Positions 32,601 through 42,600 of a stretch of 64,000 nt of DNA are shown here, one piece after another (position 1 is the first letter of the stretch; every line of letters begins with the position of its first letter). The DNA comes from Mesostigma viride (taxonomy: Eukaryota > Streptophyta > Mesostigmatophyceae > Mesostigmatales > Mesostigmataceae). The notes under the pieces are model-generated. The model searched no databases. It had not been told where the DNA came from and worked only from the letters and a program-made list of their open reading frames with translations. The stretch is from the NCBI GenBank assembly GCA_009746045.1, contig RPFO01000165.1, forward strand, positions 6,612,036 to 6,676,035, read 5' to 3'. A program made the translations under genes and the position numbers.

Positions 32601-33611
32601 GTGTGACAGGGGAGTATGAGAAGGACTAAGAGGATCTGGCACTACCCATTCTTCCCTGGCCTTGTTAAAGGCCTCCACCCATTTTAGGAATCCTATGTGT
32701 GTGCGACAGTCTTGCTCTATCTGTTCATAAGAAAGAGGAGACATTTTAGCCACATCATGCTTGCCCAATCCAAATGAGTTGGGATGAAGTTTTTGGTTGT
32801 GAACCAAGTCTGCCACACAGGGTTCTTGCCCTGGGGCATACTTGGGTGTAGCAAATTTTACAGAAGCAATGTTGGTGTTAAGAAGTTTTTCAAGAGAAAT
32901 TTTGAAATGATTCAGATCAACACCACCCATGTCCTGGATGGATAGTCTATCACTGGAGATGAGGACACCAGGGTAACAGAGAAAAGGATCCCCCAACAAA
33001 GCATTCCCTTTATAACCTTCCAAGACCTGAAAAGGAGTGGGGATACCGAGTATAGTCAACATGACCTGACCTAATACCTTGAGGGATGACTGCCCTGAGA
33101 AATCAGCCACATGGTGCCAGGGTGAAGGTTCCAAAGGCAAATGGGGCACAGCCAGGGCACTGATAATGCTGACCTGGGCTTGTGTGTCCACTGCAACCAT
33201 AAATGGGCTATTGTCATTCTGCCCAACCTTCCCCACCTTAGCTGATCCTGCAGCAGTTTGAGCTTTGGCTCTATGAGCTGCTTGTAAAATGCGAACAGCG
33301 TCTGCTAGGCTGCGTTTGGAAGGTGCAGCTAGTGGCTGAGCTATGTTCACACTTGAAGAGGTGATAGGTTGCTGATCACCTGTTTTGCCAATGTGACCCT
33401 CTGCTGCAGGGGGCCAATCCTGCAGTGACTGCCTGCAATCATCAAGGGTGACCTGGGTGTCACAGTGGGTGTGGCTCTCACACTCACCAGTGGGTGTTCC
33501 AAACAACCACTCACTGGGCAACGCTGGGATGCCAGGCAACTGTACAGGGCTGTCGGCCAACAGCTCTTCCTCCTCTGCCACGTCTGACACAGTTGGAAAA
33601 TACAATTTCAT
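32559..33611 (-). CDS. pol: copia-C Pol, protease region following integrase
   Basis: 350 residues. ATG at 33611 overlaps the integrase stop as ATGA, in the -1 frame, so coupling or frameshifting is possible. The middle holds a retropepsin-like block: FMVAVDTQAQVSIISALA (active-site region, near 33190), a strand-rich stretch and ALLGDPFLCYPGVLIS. The expected D-T/S-G has become D-T-Q-A-Q. After it, LSYEQIEQDCRTHIGFLKWVE recurs in copia-B as LTYDQLVQEMSS...FEAW, linking protease to polymerase. In ordinary copia elements protease lies before integrase. None is found there in C. Confidence 0.75.
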   Translation of the reverse strand: MKLYFPTVSDVAEEEELLADSPVQLPGIPALPSEWLFGTPTGECESHTHCDTQVTLDDCRQSLQDWPPAAEGHIGKTGDQQPITSSSVNIAQPLAAPSKRSLADAVRILQAAHRAKAQTAAGSAKVGKVGQNDNSPFMVAVDTQAQVSIISALAVPHLPLEPSPWHHVADFSGQSSLKVLGQVMLTILGIPTPFQVLEGYKGNALLGDPFLCYPGVLISSDRLSIQDMGGVDLNHFKISLEKLLNTNIASVKFATPKYAPGQEPCVADLVHNQKLHPNSFGLGKHDVAKMSPLSYEQIEQDCRTHIGFLKWVEAFNKAREEWVVPDPLSPSHTPLSHLLTKSLQGASTCA

Positions 33612-34579
33612 CCTGTGAGGTGAACACCTGTGAATTTTCCCGTGTCATTGTGTTTAACTAACACTGTCCTGCCAGTGGTGTTAAACTTTAGGATGGTGGC
33701 TGGCCCATGCCAGGTACCCACCTTGCCTAGTCCCGACTCCTTGTAGAATAGGACCTGATCCCCTTCTCTGAAGGTGGGACGTGGATGCTTTGCATCCTTG
33801 ACAGCTAACCTGCTAGCTGTCTGTGCTCGCTGTGCGTTGTATAGGGCTAGTACCTCAGGTGGATAAATGCCTGCATGCAATCCATCTGGTGTAATGACCA
33901 CCCCTTGTGGGGTTTTCATGAGTGGCCTCCTGTTGAGGACTTGGCACAACCTGGTGGACCACAGAGCTCTGTCAGCATATGACCCACTGTCAGCCAGCAG
34001 ATTGCCATCTTCTTTGGCTACAAGGGTTTTAATGGACCTGATGGCCCTTTCAATAATGCCTTGCCTCTCATGATCTTCTAGCCCAGCCAGATCAATAGCC
34101 TCACACCCTGGTTCATTGGCAAGACACGTGAACTGCTGATCCAGTAACAATGCCTCCACAGGGTAGTACCTGGCCTGAGCAATCAAGAGAGCCCTGAGCA
34201 ACTGTGTCTTGTCCATTCCAGGTAATGGTTCAATGGTTGTGTACCTTGACCATGCATCTTTAAGTGCCAAGTAAGATTGTCCTTTGATATGAAAGACATC
34301 TCCTACCACCCTGCCCTTGCTCTTAGGTGGGGTAGCTACATGCCACTTAGGGGGTTTGGGTGCATTGAACTGACAATGCTGGCAGTGGGATCTGACCACC
34401 TGGCATGCACGTCTGAGTGCTGCCCCCCCTATTGCTGCTGCCACCACCTCTGCACTCACTTCATGCCCATAAAGGAAATGCAACTGCAAAGCAAGCTCCT
34501 GAAAACTGATATGAGCATCCTCTGGGGGACACTCTGCACACCTTGGGAACCATAGATGTGAAGGTTGGTTTAGAGACAT
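33608..34579 (-). CDS. pol: copia-C Pol, integrase
   Basis: 323 residues from 34579. The frame overlaps the end of gag and is +1 to it. The HHCC finger is LQLHFLYGHEV...CQHCQFN. Catalytic residues: D in VVGDVFHIKG, D in ALLLDQQFTC, E in RQGIIERAIRSIK. The last two are 29 residues apart instead of the usual 35. The C-terminal part has FREGDQVLFYKESGLGKVGTWHGPATILKF, a GKGxWHGPA-type module typical of integrase C-terminal domains. It ends at TGA 33608. Confidence 0.85.
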   Translation of the reverse strand: MSLNQPSHLWFPRCAECPPEDAHISFQELALQLHFLYGHEVSAEVVAAAIGGAALRRACQVVRSHCQHCQFNAPKPPKWHVATPPKSKGRVVGDVFHIKGQSYLALKDAWSRYTTIEPLPGMDKTQLLRALLIAQARYYPVEALLLDQQFTCLANEPGCEAIDLAGLEDHERQGIIERAIRSIKTLVAKEDGNLLADSGSYADRALWSTRLCQVLNRRPLMKTPQGVVITPDGLHAGIYPPEVLALYNAQRAQTASRLAVKDAKHPRPTFREGDQVLFYKESGLGKVGTWHGPATILKFNTTGRTVLVKHNDTGKFTGVHLTG

Positions 34580-34881
34580 AATCTTCTGAAACCAGCTGTA
34601 GCACCTTTCCAGAACTGCTCACTGCTCTGACAGTGGGGCATGCAGATGAAAGAGGTGAAGCAGGCACACTCAAGCCAGCATGAGAGGGAGACTCACACTT
34701 CTTGCCGTAAGGAGGCCGCTTGCAGTCCTTGGGGTCACCGTGGGGCGGCCCGTGGCACTTGTGGCACAGGACGTCCAAATGCCCCAGCTCGTCCACGTTC
34801 TTGCGGCAGGTGGGCCGCAGGTGGTACTTCATGCCACAGCGGGTGCACCGCTGAGAAGACTTGTCCTCCTTGTCCTGCTTC

Positions 34882-34958
<77 letters not shown>

Positions 34959-35618
34959 GCTGGAGCTGCCCCCCTTGGAGGGAGACTGCCCCTTACCCTT
35001 GCCCTTGCCCCAGCCCCTGCCCTTGCCCTTGCCCTTGCCCTTGCCCTTAAACATTTGTCCCAGCAGGGACTTGACTTCTGCCATAGTGACAGGTCTCTTG
35101 CTCCTGTCTTCCCTCTCCCTATCCTCCTCCTCCCTCTCTTCCCCCCTGACCCTCTTTACAGAGGTGCCCATGGCCCCCTGGCTAAGGGGAGCCAAGGCCA
35201 GCTTGATATAATCCAATGCCTCCTTCATGTCCTCCCAGTACTTTGCCATTCCTGTTGCAAGCATAGCGTAGGTGTTTTTGTCAAGTTTGAGTTTCTCAAG
35301 GAAGGAACGCAGCAAGAACTTGTGATCTAGCTGCTGGACATCAGGACGTGCTTTGATGGCTAGCTCATATTTCTTTGTCTCAGCCACATAGTCCACTGAT
35401 GTGACCCTGTATTCCTCTACCCACCTGAATGCCCCATAGATGTCCACAGATGAGGGGGTGGAGAGGAGGTCAGTTAGCTCCTTCATGAAAGCCTCCCAAA
35501 CTGCCCTAGCCTGCGTGTCCTGCCACTTGGGATACCTACGCTGGAAGACAAGAATGAGATTCTGAATCTGAGAGAGGACTGATGGTAAAAATCCCCCTGC
35601 ATGAGAGATCCAAACCAA
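34461..35618 (-). CDS. gag: copia-C Gag, capsid and nucleocapsid part
   Basis: 385 residues. A helical capsid-like region (PKWQDTQARAVWEAFMKELT, VDIYGAFRWVEEYRVTSVDY, HKFLLRSFLEKLKLDKNTYA) is followed by a Lys/Gly repeat (KGKGKGKGKGRGW), a long Asn run encoded by a GTT/AAC microsatellite, and two zinc knuckles: CTRCGMKYHLRPTC (CX2CX4HX4C) and CHKCHGPPHGDPKDC. The tail overlaps integrase. The N-terminal portion lies in another frame at 35962-35483, so gag is broken by at least one frameshift. Confidence 0.8.
34883..34958. repeat. (GTT)n microsatellite, about 25 units
   Basis: Encodes the poly-Asn tract of copia-C Gag on the minus strand. Long Val, Leu and Cys frames on the plus strand are artefacts of it. 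Confidence 0.95.
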
Positions 35619-35962
35619 TTCTTGACATTCAGTTCCTCCCTAGCCAGCTGCAGAGAGAGAAGTGCATGATTCCCCTGCTCCCTAGTATACCCCTCAGGCA
35701 GCCCCCTGACATTAATCCTATCCACAGGACGGTTTTCATTGTAAGTGGGCAACCTAGAGGGGGATGCAGGGGGAGAGGGAGAAGATGGTGTTGCTGCTGC
35801 AGCATTCACAGGAGAGACATGCTGAGAGGGAAGTGCTACTTGAGTGAGCTGAGCAGGATGGGCAAACATGGGCTGTGTAGGAGGGTTAGACAACATAGGG
35901 GTGGGCTGGTGGGGGTGTGAGTGTGTGTCACTTCCCGCCTCCTGCTGCGGGCCTCCTCCCAA
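35483..35962 (-). pseudogene. gag: copia-C Gag, N-terminal part in another frame
   Basis: 159 residues from MGGGPQQEAGSDTHSHPH. A Pro/Ser-rich leader is followed by RINVRGLPEGYTREQGNHAL and LQLAREELNVKNWFGSLMQG, which runs naturally into the capsid region at 35618 after a frame change. A probable single-base indel lies near 35600. Confidence 0.6.
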
Positions 35963-36777
35963 TCATGGAAGGTGGGAGAGAGGGACACTTCATCGTCAGT
36001 AGGGTTAGTAAGATCATGATGCAGCCAGGTAGGCAGCCACCTACCCGCCCCTCTCAGGATGGCGTTTGTAGGAGCTCCAGACGCACCAGACGCACCCTGC
36101 TGCCCTGCACCCTCCTCCCTGAGAGGAGAGCCTGCAGGGCAGGCAGCAGGTCGTCGCACACCCTGCGTGTGCCCTGCTTGGAGGTTGGGCAAGCCCAGGA
36201 TGTGCGTGATGATTGCACACACCAGGCTGCCCGCCTCCGCGACGTGCATCTGCTGGCTCCTGTCGGCCAGCCCACGGAAGGAGGCTGTGGCTGTCTGTAT
36301 GGCACGCCACACGGCCTCATCACCCAGGGTGATGAAGTCGCGACCTTCCAGGTCGCCCTCCAGCAGTGCTGGTTGCTGCCCAGCTGGTGGGACCCTGAGG
36401 CCCCTCCGGCCCTGCCAGGGACTTGTCCTTGTTGCGGCTAGAGGGGGCCTGCCCCCCAGAGCCGCTGGAGGTGCCCGTGACACCCTCCATGGGGGCTGCA
36501 TCCCCCGCCAGCGCCGGAGGCGCCGGCGTCGCTGCCGGGGTCCCTGCGACCCCGGGCGCTTGTGTCGCCGCCGGGGTCCCTGCGACCCCGGTGGCCTCCT
36601 CAGCCACCTGGCCCCCCACGCTGGGCGGGGGAGCCTGCGGCTGAGGTTGGACCCTCTGACCTGCCAGAGGGTCCTGGGTGGCTTCACCACCCATGGGCGT
36701 GTTGGGGGCGTCTGCCGCCCCGCGCTCCGTCGCAGGCGGCATCGCAGCCGCCTCACGCCTATCCGGGCCCCAGCCAA
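35836..36777 (-). pseudogene. copia-C ORF0/gag linker segment
   Basis: The informative part (about 36390-35900) reads ALLEGDLEGRDFITLGDEAV, QTATASFRGLADRSQQMHVA and SLVCAIITHILGLPNLQAGH. It continues the frame of 36961-36320 after a shift near 36390. It is either the end of ORF0 or the start of gag; no motif decides. Confidence 0.4.
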
Positions 36778-37588
36778 CTGGCGTGACTTGGGGCCACGGC
36801 CCCAACGGAGTCAGCGTGATCTCCTGTCGGGCGACCACGCGCAGCGCCTCTCTCTGACGCTGCCTGGACGCCCACTGATCAACAGTGCCGGGGTTGTGCC
36901 TCGGCCGATTGGCGAAACAGTACAGCCAAACTGCCACCTGAACCAGTGACTGCATCCTCAAACGCCCCTCGATCAGCGTTTGTCCGATGAACCTCTATCG
37001 CGTGTATCTCCTCATCTGGAAGCACTGAAAACGTTGATGTATGATCCGGCCGTTCACCGAAATGAACGCCGGGATGTCGTCCTCCCCAATGGGGAGAAAA
37101 TGGGGTGGGCGCCCGAACGCGACCGGGGGCGGAACATGTGCCCCATACCGGTCAATGTCCATGATGGCCATCTGTCGGCCCACGGAAAGATTACCAGACG
37201 TCGCAGGTGTCTGCGACGAAAGCTCAAGCGAAGGCCGAGGCCTCGCAGGCTGCACCTCCCCATCCTCCTCCGAGGAATCACTCCGCTCACGACCCCCGTC
37301 ACCTGCGACGGGGGAATTACGTGCCCGGGGGACCTGCCCCCCAGGTGCCATGGCGGACGAACCGCCAGTGGCAAACGGACGACCGCTCGCCATCCCCCGG
37401 GCGCCGGGCCCCACCTGCGGGGTCCGACGCCTGGGGTGGTCTGCGACCACCGTGCGGAAGGTGACGTTGGGCGTCACCCTCGCATCGTTGGTGGAGGGCG
37501 TGCCCTCCGGCGAAAGTCGGGGTGAAGTGCGCCTGGCAGGCGCCTTCCCATTGTTGTTGTTGCCGTTGTTGCCGTTGTTGGAAGCCAT
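36320..37588 (-). pseudogene. copia-C ORF0, interrupted by one TAG
   Basis: The ATG at 37588, 44 bp after the LTR, opens MASNNGNNGNNNNGKAPARR. 197 codons lead to a TAG at 36997-36995, after which the same frame stays open to 36320 (RFIGQTLIEGRLRMQSLVQ and on). This looks like one ORF of about 420 codons with a single nonsense or read-through codon. Composition is Pro/Ser/Gly-rich with an acidic stretch (RSDSSEEDGEVQ). It occupies the same place as ORF0 of copia-B and A2. Function unknown. Confidence 0.55.
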
Positions 37589-37615
37589 ATTTTTTTTGAT
37601 TTGCGAAAAAAATAT

Positions 37616-37631
37616 CGAACTTTTCAGTCCA
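37616..37631 (-). promoter_or_regulatory. copia-C primer-binding site
   Basis: On the minus strand TGGACTGAAAAGTTCG directly follows the 5' LTR. It begins with the canonical TGG. The tRNA is not identified. Confidence 0.6.
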
Positions 37632-38089
37632 AGTTGGATGGAGACTAGGGACGACGAACAACTGCTGAAGCTGAAAGCGAATGATGATTGTATTATCAAT
37701 AATACAATGAGAGAGCAATGAAAGCTGAGGGCTCAGAATGGAACGTCTGGGCAAACTCGGGTGCTGCGGCACTCCCCAGTGCTACGCCTATATGCCTATG
37801 GCGGTGCTACCTGCAGCACCAACCAGTGGACAACTGTACACTGCAATGCCATGCGACCACGTCACTAGCAACCAGCTAAGACTCGGCCCGTCAGGCCCGG
37901 CTACACCGGACCTGGCGGGTCGATCTAGCACCTAGGAACAGTCTGGCACTAACTGCACGTCAGTCCACCTGACGCCTCAGTACCGTACGCCCTGCCGTAC
38001 AGTACTGAGGTGTCCCGCTCAGCCGCGGTAGGCAATACGCGGCGCGCAGGCCGGAAATCCGTGTGTCAGCCTAAGCATCTCATCTAACT
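37632..38089 (-). repeat. copia-C 5' LTR
   Basis: On its own strand AGTTAGATGAG...CCATCCAACT, 458 bp. Flanked on the outside by AACGC (38090-38094). Confidence 0.93.
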
Positions 38090-38094
38090 AACGC

Positions 38095-39094
38095 GCCAGC
38101 CGCAGATCAAGCGGCGCCTAAGCGGCCGACCGTGGCTGAGGGGTACGCGGTGCTAGGCCAGTTTCAGTCCATCAAGGACAATTGGCAGCCCCGGGACGCT
38201 GAGAGGATGTTAGAGGACATGAACTTGTACACGGAGATATACACCGGTGACAAGCTTCGCATCCTAGCGTCTAGTGCCTACATAAGGCAGTCGGCGAGGC
38301 GGCTGTTCAAGTTTGTTCGGGAGCGACACGCGGCGGGGGACACCTGGGCGGCGTTTATGACGCGACTCAGGGTGTTCCTGAGTGACAAGAGGACCATAGA
38401 TGGGTCCCACCTGAAGCAAGAATACCTGGACTACAAGCCCATCAAGGGGCAGCTAGTGGTCCACGCCTTTGAAGACTTCGTCAAGCTGAGGGAGGACGCC
38501 ATGGCCAAGGGATTCTTCGTCGCAGATCGGATGGCCATGGGCGACTTTCTCAAGTCGCTGCAGCTGGATCCGGTCACCATGGATAATGTGACCATCCACA
38601 TGCGACAGGTCCATGGCTGGGCAGCCATGACGGACCAGTTGTATGAGTGTTTCAGCGGCAAGTACGTGGGTGGTAAGCGCCCTCGTCAAGGTGACGAGGA
38701 GGCCGCTGAACCTACGGTTAAGTCCATGAGGGGATCGGGCCACGGGGGCCCAGCGCCCTCGAGAGGGCCTGAGACCTCTTCAAGGGGTCGAGGAAGGTCC
38801 AGGAGGGGGCGTGACAGAAGGGCTGGACGGGGGACCCCGCCGAAGTCGGGACATCCACAGTCCCAGTTTGACTTCAAGAGGGTGGGTGGTCCTCCCAAGG
38901 CTGGGCCCAGCAGTGGGACCTCACGGGACATCAGTCAGGTGGAATGTTATTTCTGCCAGGGGAAGGGTCACTTCAGGAATGAGTGTCCCTCGTACCTGAG
39001 GCAGGAAGGTCAGAGCAAGCCAGCTCAGGGTGGCAGCAAGGACAAGGCTGGTCCATCCCAGGATAAGGGCAAGGGCAAAGCTGCTGATCATTGA
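38095..39094 (+). CDS. gag: copia-B Gag, main part
   Basis: Continues the 29434 frame after element C. The capsid-like region includes LGQFQSIKDNWQPRDAERML, RRLFKFVRERHAAGDTWAAF and DFVKLREDAMAKGFFVADRM. A Gly/Arg-rich basic stretch (SSRGRGRSRRGRDRRAGRG) is followed by one zinc knuckle, CYFCQGKGHFRNEC. The stop is TGA at 39092. The integrase frame is +1 to gag and overlaps its end (open at least from 39030). The layout and the FKRVGG...knuckle region match the Gag of copy A2 at 63400-63600. Confidence 0.88.
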
Positions 39095-39620
39095 CTTGAG
39101 CCTGCACACATCCCTGTACCCTGGAGGGTGCCCCCAGGGGTGTGTAATGTATGTAGCTGCTAGTGACGGCAGTGAGGGGCAGCCCCATGCTCTAGTGAAA
39201 GAGCCTATTGGACACGATGGGGCAAGCTTGGTTACCACAGAGAGTATGCCAGCTGTAGCTGCAGTGGTTACTCGCCAACGTGCCCGCCATGGCGGTGCTG
39301 AGCCTGAGGTAGGACCTGGTGATGTGGACCCAGGTGGATCTCAGAAGCATTCTGACCGTGCAGGACTGGCACAGGATGGTCAGGATGAGGATAGGGCTGG
39401 AGACAGTCTGACAGGCACGACCCTGGTGCCTCCTGTACATAAGGGATCTGTACATACCTTGAGTGCTAGTAATGACAATAAAAGATTTTCTCTCTTGTAT
39501 GACATTGCCTCAAGGTTGCATACCATGTTTGGCCATGCAGCTCAGTCTTTGCAAGTTGCTAGACGGCTGGGAGGAAGTGAGTTGTACTCCATCTGCCAAC
39601 AGGTTGCTCAAGCTTGCTGA
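39030..39620 (+). CDS. pol: copia-B Pol N-terminal part with integrase HHCC finger
   Basis: The frame is +1 relative to gag. After a variable linker it has RFSLLYDIASRLHTMFGHAA...QQVAQAC. The two His (HTMFGH) and the Cys pair formed with the next segment (C-L-K-C) make the integrase zinc finger. The frame stops at TGA just inside the finger, and the match continues in frame 2 at 39614, so a one-base indel near 39617 breaks pol. I see no protease motif in this stretch. Confidence 0.75.
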   Translation: MAARTRLVHPRIRARAKLLIIDLSLHTSLYPGGCPQGCVMYVAASDGSEGQPHALVKEPIGHDGASLVTTESMPAVAAVVTRQRARHGGAEPEVGPGDVDPGGSQKHSDRAGLAQDGQDEDRAGDSLTGTTLVPPVHKGSVHTLSASNDNKRFSLLYDIASRLHTMFGHAAQSLQVARRLGGSELYSICQQVAQAC

Positions 39621-42600
39621 AGTGCAGGCTAGTTGCTAGAAAGCCCAAGCAGTCTCATGCCAGGAATCCTATTTTGCAGCCAGGCCATGTGCAGGTAGAT
39701 ATTCAGAGAATCAGGGGTTTGAAGCTGCTGGTGGCAGTGGACAGATATACCAAGTACAAGACCCTAGAGATCCTGCCTGACATGGAGAAGCCTACATTGA
39801 TTGCTGCTCTGAAGTTGACAAGGAGCAGGTACCCTGGGTTGGAGTTGTTGCAGTGTGACATTCAGTTTGAGTGCTGTGAGAACCTGCCAGAGTTTCCAGA
39901 GTTGCTGATTACACCCAGGGAGAGCCACGGCCAGCAAGGGGTGGTGGAGAGAGCCATCCAAGAGATCAAGACTGTGCTGCTGGTGGAGAGGATTCCAAGG
40001 ACGTCATCTGCCATTGTGACATCTGCATGGCTACGTTCTGTGGAGGATAGGCTGAACCTCAGGACTCCCATGTTCTTTGGTGACATTGCCATCAATCCTC
40101 TTATGCTGCATACCAGGATGCTGCCAGCTGATGCTGAGCAGGCATGGAAGGAGAAGCTAGAGGCCAAGTTCCTCAAGCTGAGGCAGAAAGACAAGGGCTG
40201 GAGTGTCCTAGAACCTAACGTTGGACAACAGGTTGTTGTGTGGAAGGAACCAAGCTTTCCAGGGAAACGTGGCAGCTGGCATGATGGGGTGGTGACCCGA
40301 GTAGAAGCCGCTGGCCATAAGTGCTGGGTGGCCATTGATGGCTCCCAAGCAGTGCACCGTCTGTCCTGGTCAAAGATCCGTCCCCGGGGAGGTAATCAAG
40401 GAGACCTCTTCCAGGTGCCCGCTGGTGTACAAGGCGGGGGTGACGTGGAGCTTCCTGATCAGGGTGCTACAGCTGTATCGAGCCCTCAGGGTGACCCTGG
40501 CCCGGCCCCTGGGGTACCTTCACATACGGTGGTTGGGCAAGCAGGCGGACAGGCTGCACCTCCGGAACGGCCCGACACCAGGCCTAGGGGTGTGCGTCTA
40601 TCAGATATTGTACAGGCTTTGCAAAGAGCCAAGAAGGAGCCTAAGGTGTCCAAGCTTGTCCAGTTGGATGAACCTGAGGTAGCTGCCATGGAGATAGATA
40701 CCAATGCACAGGTTTCTGTCATGGGACCTCAGCATACAGGAGAACTGCTGGTCGGAGAACCAAGTTGCCCCTGGGTGTCTGATTTCAGTGGTAGGACGCA
40801 TCTAAGGGTGTTGGGAGAGGTTACTGCCCCTGTCATGGGTGTGGATGTGACCTTCCTTGTCCTAGAGGACTATGATGGCCCTGTGATTTTGGGTCAGAAT
40901 TTTCTGGGCAATCCTGGGATTTCTATCAGAGCTACAGCTCTGAGAAGAGATGGCTGGGGGATGATTCCCCTAGAAAATTTCAGGACAACATTTCCAGTCA
41001 GGTGCAGGGCCAAGCCGGTCAAGGGTGTAAAATGGGATGAAGGGGAGGTGCCCCCAGCGGCCAGTTTGGTGATTCCAGCTGTGTTGCACCCCAGCAGTAT
41101 TGGCATAACTCACAGGAGCCTTGCTGCACACTCTCCTTTGACATATGACCAGCTGGTCCAAGAGATGAGCTCGCCTACTTTGTTTGAGGCTTGGAAGCTC
41201 GCCTTCTCCAAGGCATTGGAGGAGTGGTTGCAGTTTGAGTGTGCTGCACCAACAGACAGACGTCCCCCAGCATCAAGGAAGCTTGCTTTGAGATTTGTGC
41301 TGAAGAGGAAGGTTGTGGATGAGGTATCAGTGCCCCATGTCAGGCCTGTCCTGAATGAGTATCACGGCACGGGGAGTCTGCCAGGAGAGGAGCTGTACAC
41401 GCCAGGGATGCTACACGACACATGGAGAATTTTGCTATGTCTCTACGTGGGGTTGCTGAACAGGGGAGCAGCTATGTCATCAGTGCTGCTGGACTTCAAG
41501 AGGGCATTTTTAAAATCTGATCCAGAAGTGGCCAGGAGGGTGTGGAAGCAGGATGAGCCTTACTGTGTTGAGGTGCCTGCCATCTGGAAGCTGGAGCTGC
41601 ATCAACAATTCCTGGTTATTCTGAAGGGCCTGGAAGGACTCAGGTCGAGCCCAATCATCTGGAGACTCACGCTGCAGGAAGCTCTGATCAGTGAGTGTGG
41701 CTTGAGAGTGTCTTCAGTTGATCCCTGTTTGCTGCTGGCCCAATGGGAGGGTCTGCCAGTGTATGCTAGTTTGCATGGAGATGATCTGCATTTGCTAGCC
41801 CCCACGACCTGGCTGAAGAAGTTTATTCCTGTCATCAGTGGCAAGTTTTCACTGGGCAAGGAGCTGTGGCAGGAGCCCAACAAGCCTGTAGTGTTCTGTG
41901 GAATGCAGGCTACCCTGTTCAGGAGGGACGGGGAGTGGAGTATCAGGCTTCAGGCTGGAGGAGATTATAAACAGACCATTGTGAAGGCCTTGCCAGAGAA
42001 GATCACCCAGGCTGCAGGACCTGAGTTGAGAGGCATGTGGGCCTGGTTTGCCAGCATCTGTGGTCCGTCTTTGATGGTCCATAGCAGAATGCCTGATGAG
42101 GTGCTTGAGGATGAGAAGCCTCGAGTCATAGCCCGGTTGGTGGAGAGTACCCCTGATCTGATTTTGTCTGGGATTGACTTTGCCCAGCCTATCACCTTGG
42201 AGATCTTTGTTGACAGTTCCATGGATGCTCGCCAGGTTACCAAGGTCAGGGGGAGATCTGCTGCTCTGTTTGCTTTTTATCAGAGCAGGGCAAGTTTGTT
42301 CAGCTGGTACAGCAGACTGCAGAAGAGGGTCTGTATCAGTTCAGATGTGGCAGAATGCAGGGCCATATGCGAGGGGATCCAGTCCAGCCTGTACATAAAG
42401 GAGTTAATGCTGGAGCTGGCTTCAGTTACCCCTTGGACCTTGCAGATGGAGACGTTGTTGCTAACAGACAGCATGGGTATGGTCCAGTTTGTTCACAAGC
42501 AGCTGGCCAGAAGCCGGGACCTGGATTATTTGTTGCTGAAGGAGTTGGCCAGTTTGGTTGACTTGAAGCATATCCCTGGCGAGGAGAACCCTGCTGATGC

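Larger units (their letters stand above)
29622..38089 (-). mobile_element. copia-C: copia-like LTR element nested in copia-B gag
   Basis: Two 458-bp LTRs (AGTT...AACT) and TSD AACGC (29617-29621 and 38090-38094). On the minus strand the order is ORF0, gag, integrase, protease, reverse transcriptase, RNase H. This is the same unusual order as copia-B, although the protein sequences are only distant relatives. There are several frame breaks in ORF0/gag and two between protease and reverse transcriptase. Total length 8,468 bp. Confidence 0.93.

Noticed and set aside
34640-35330. Plus-strand frames with long Val, Leu or Cys runs, resembling membrane segments
   Set aside because: They are the complement of the (GTT)n tract in copia-C gag. 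The minus-strand frame has capsid and zinc-knuckle motifs.
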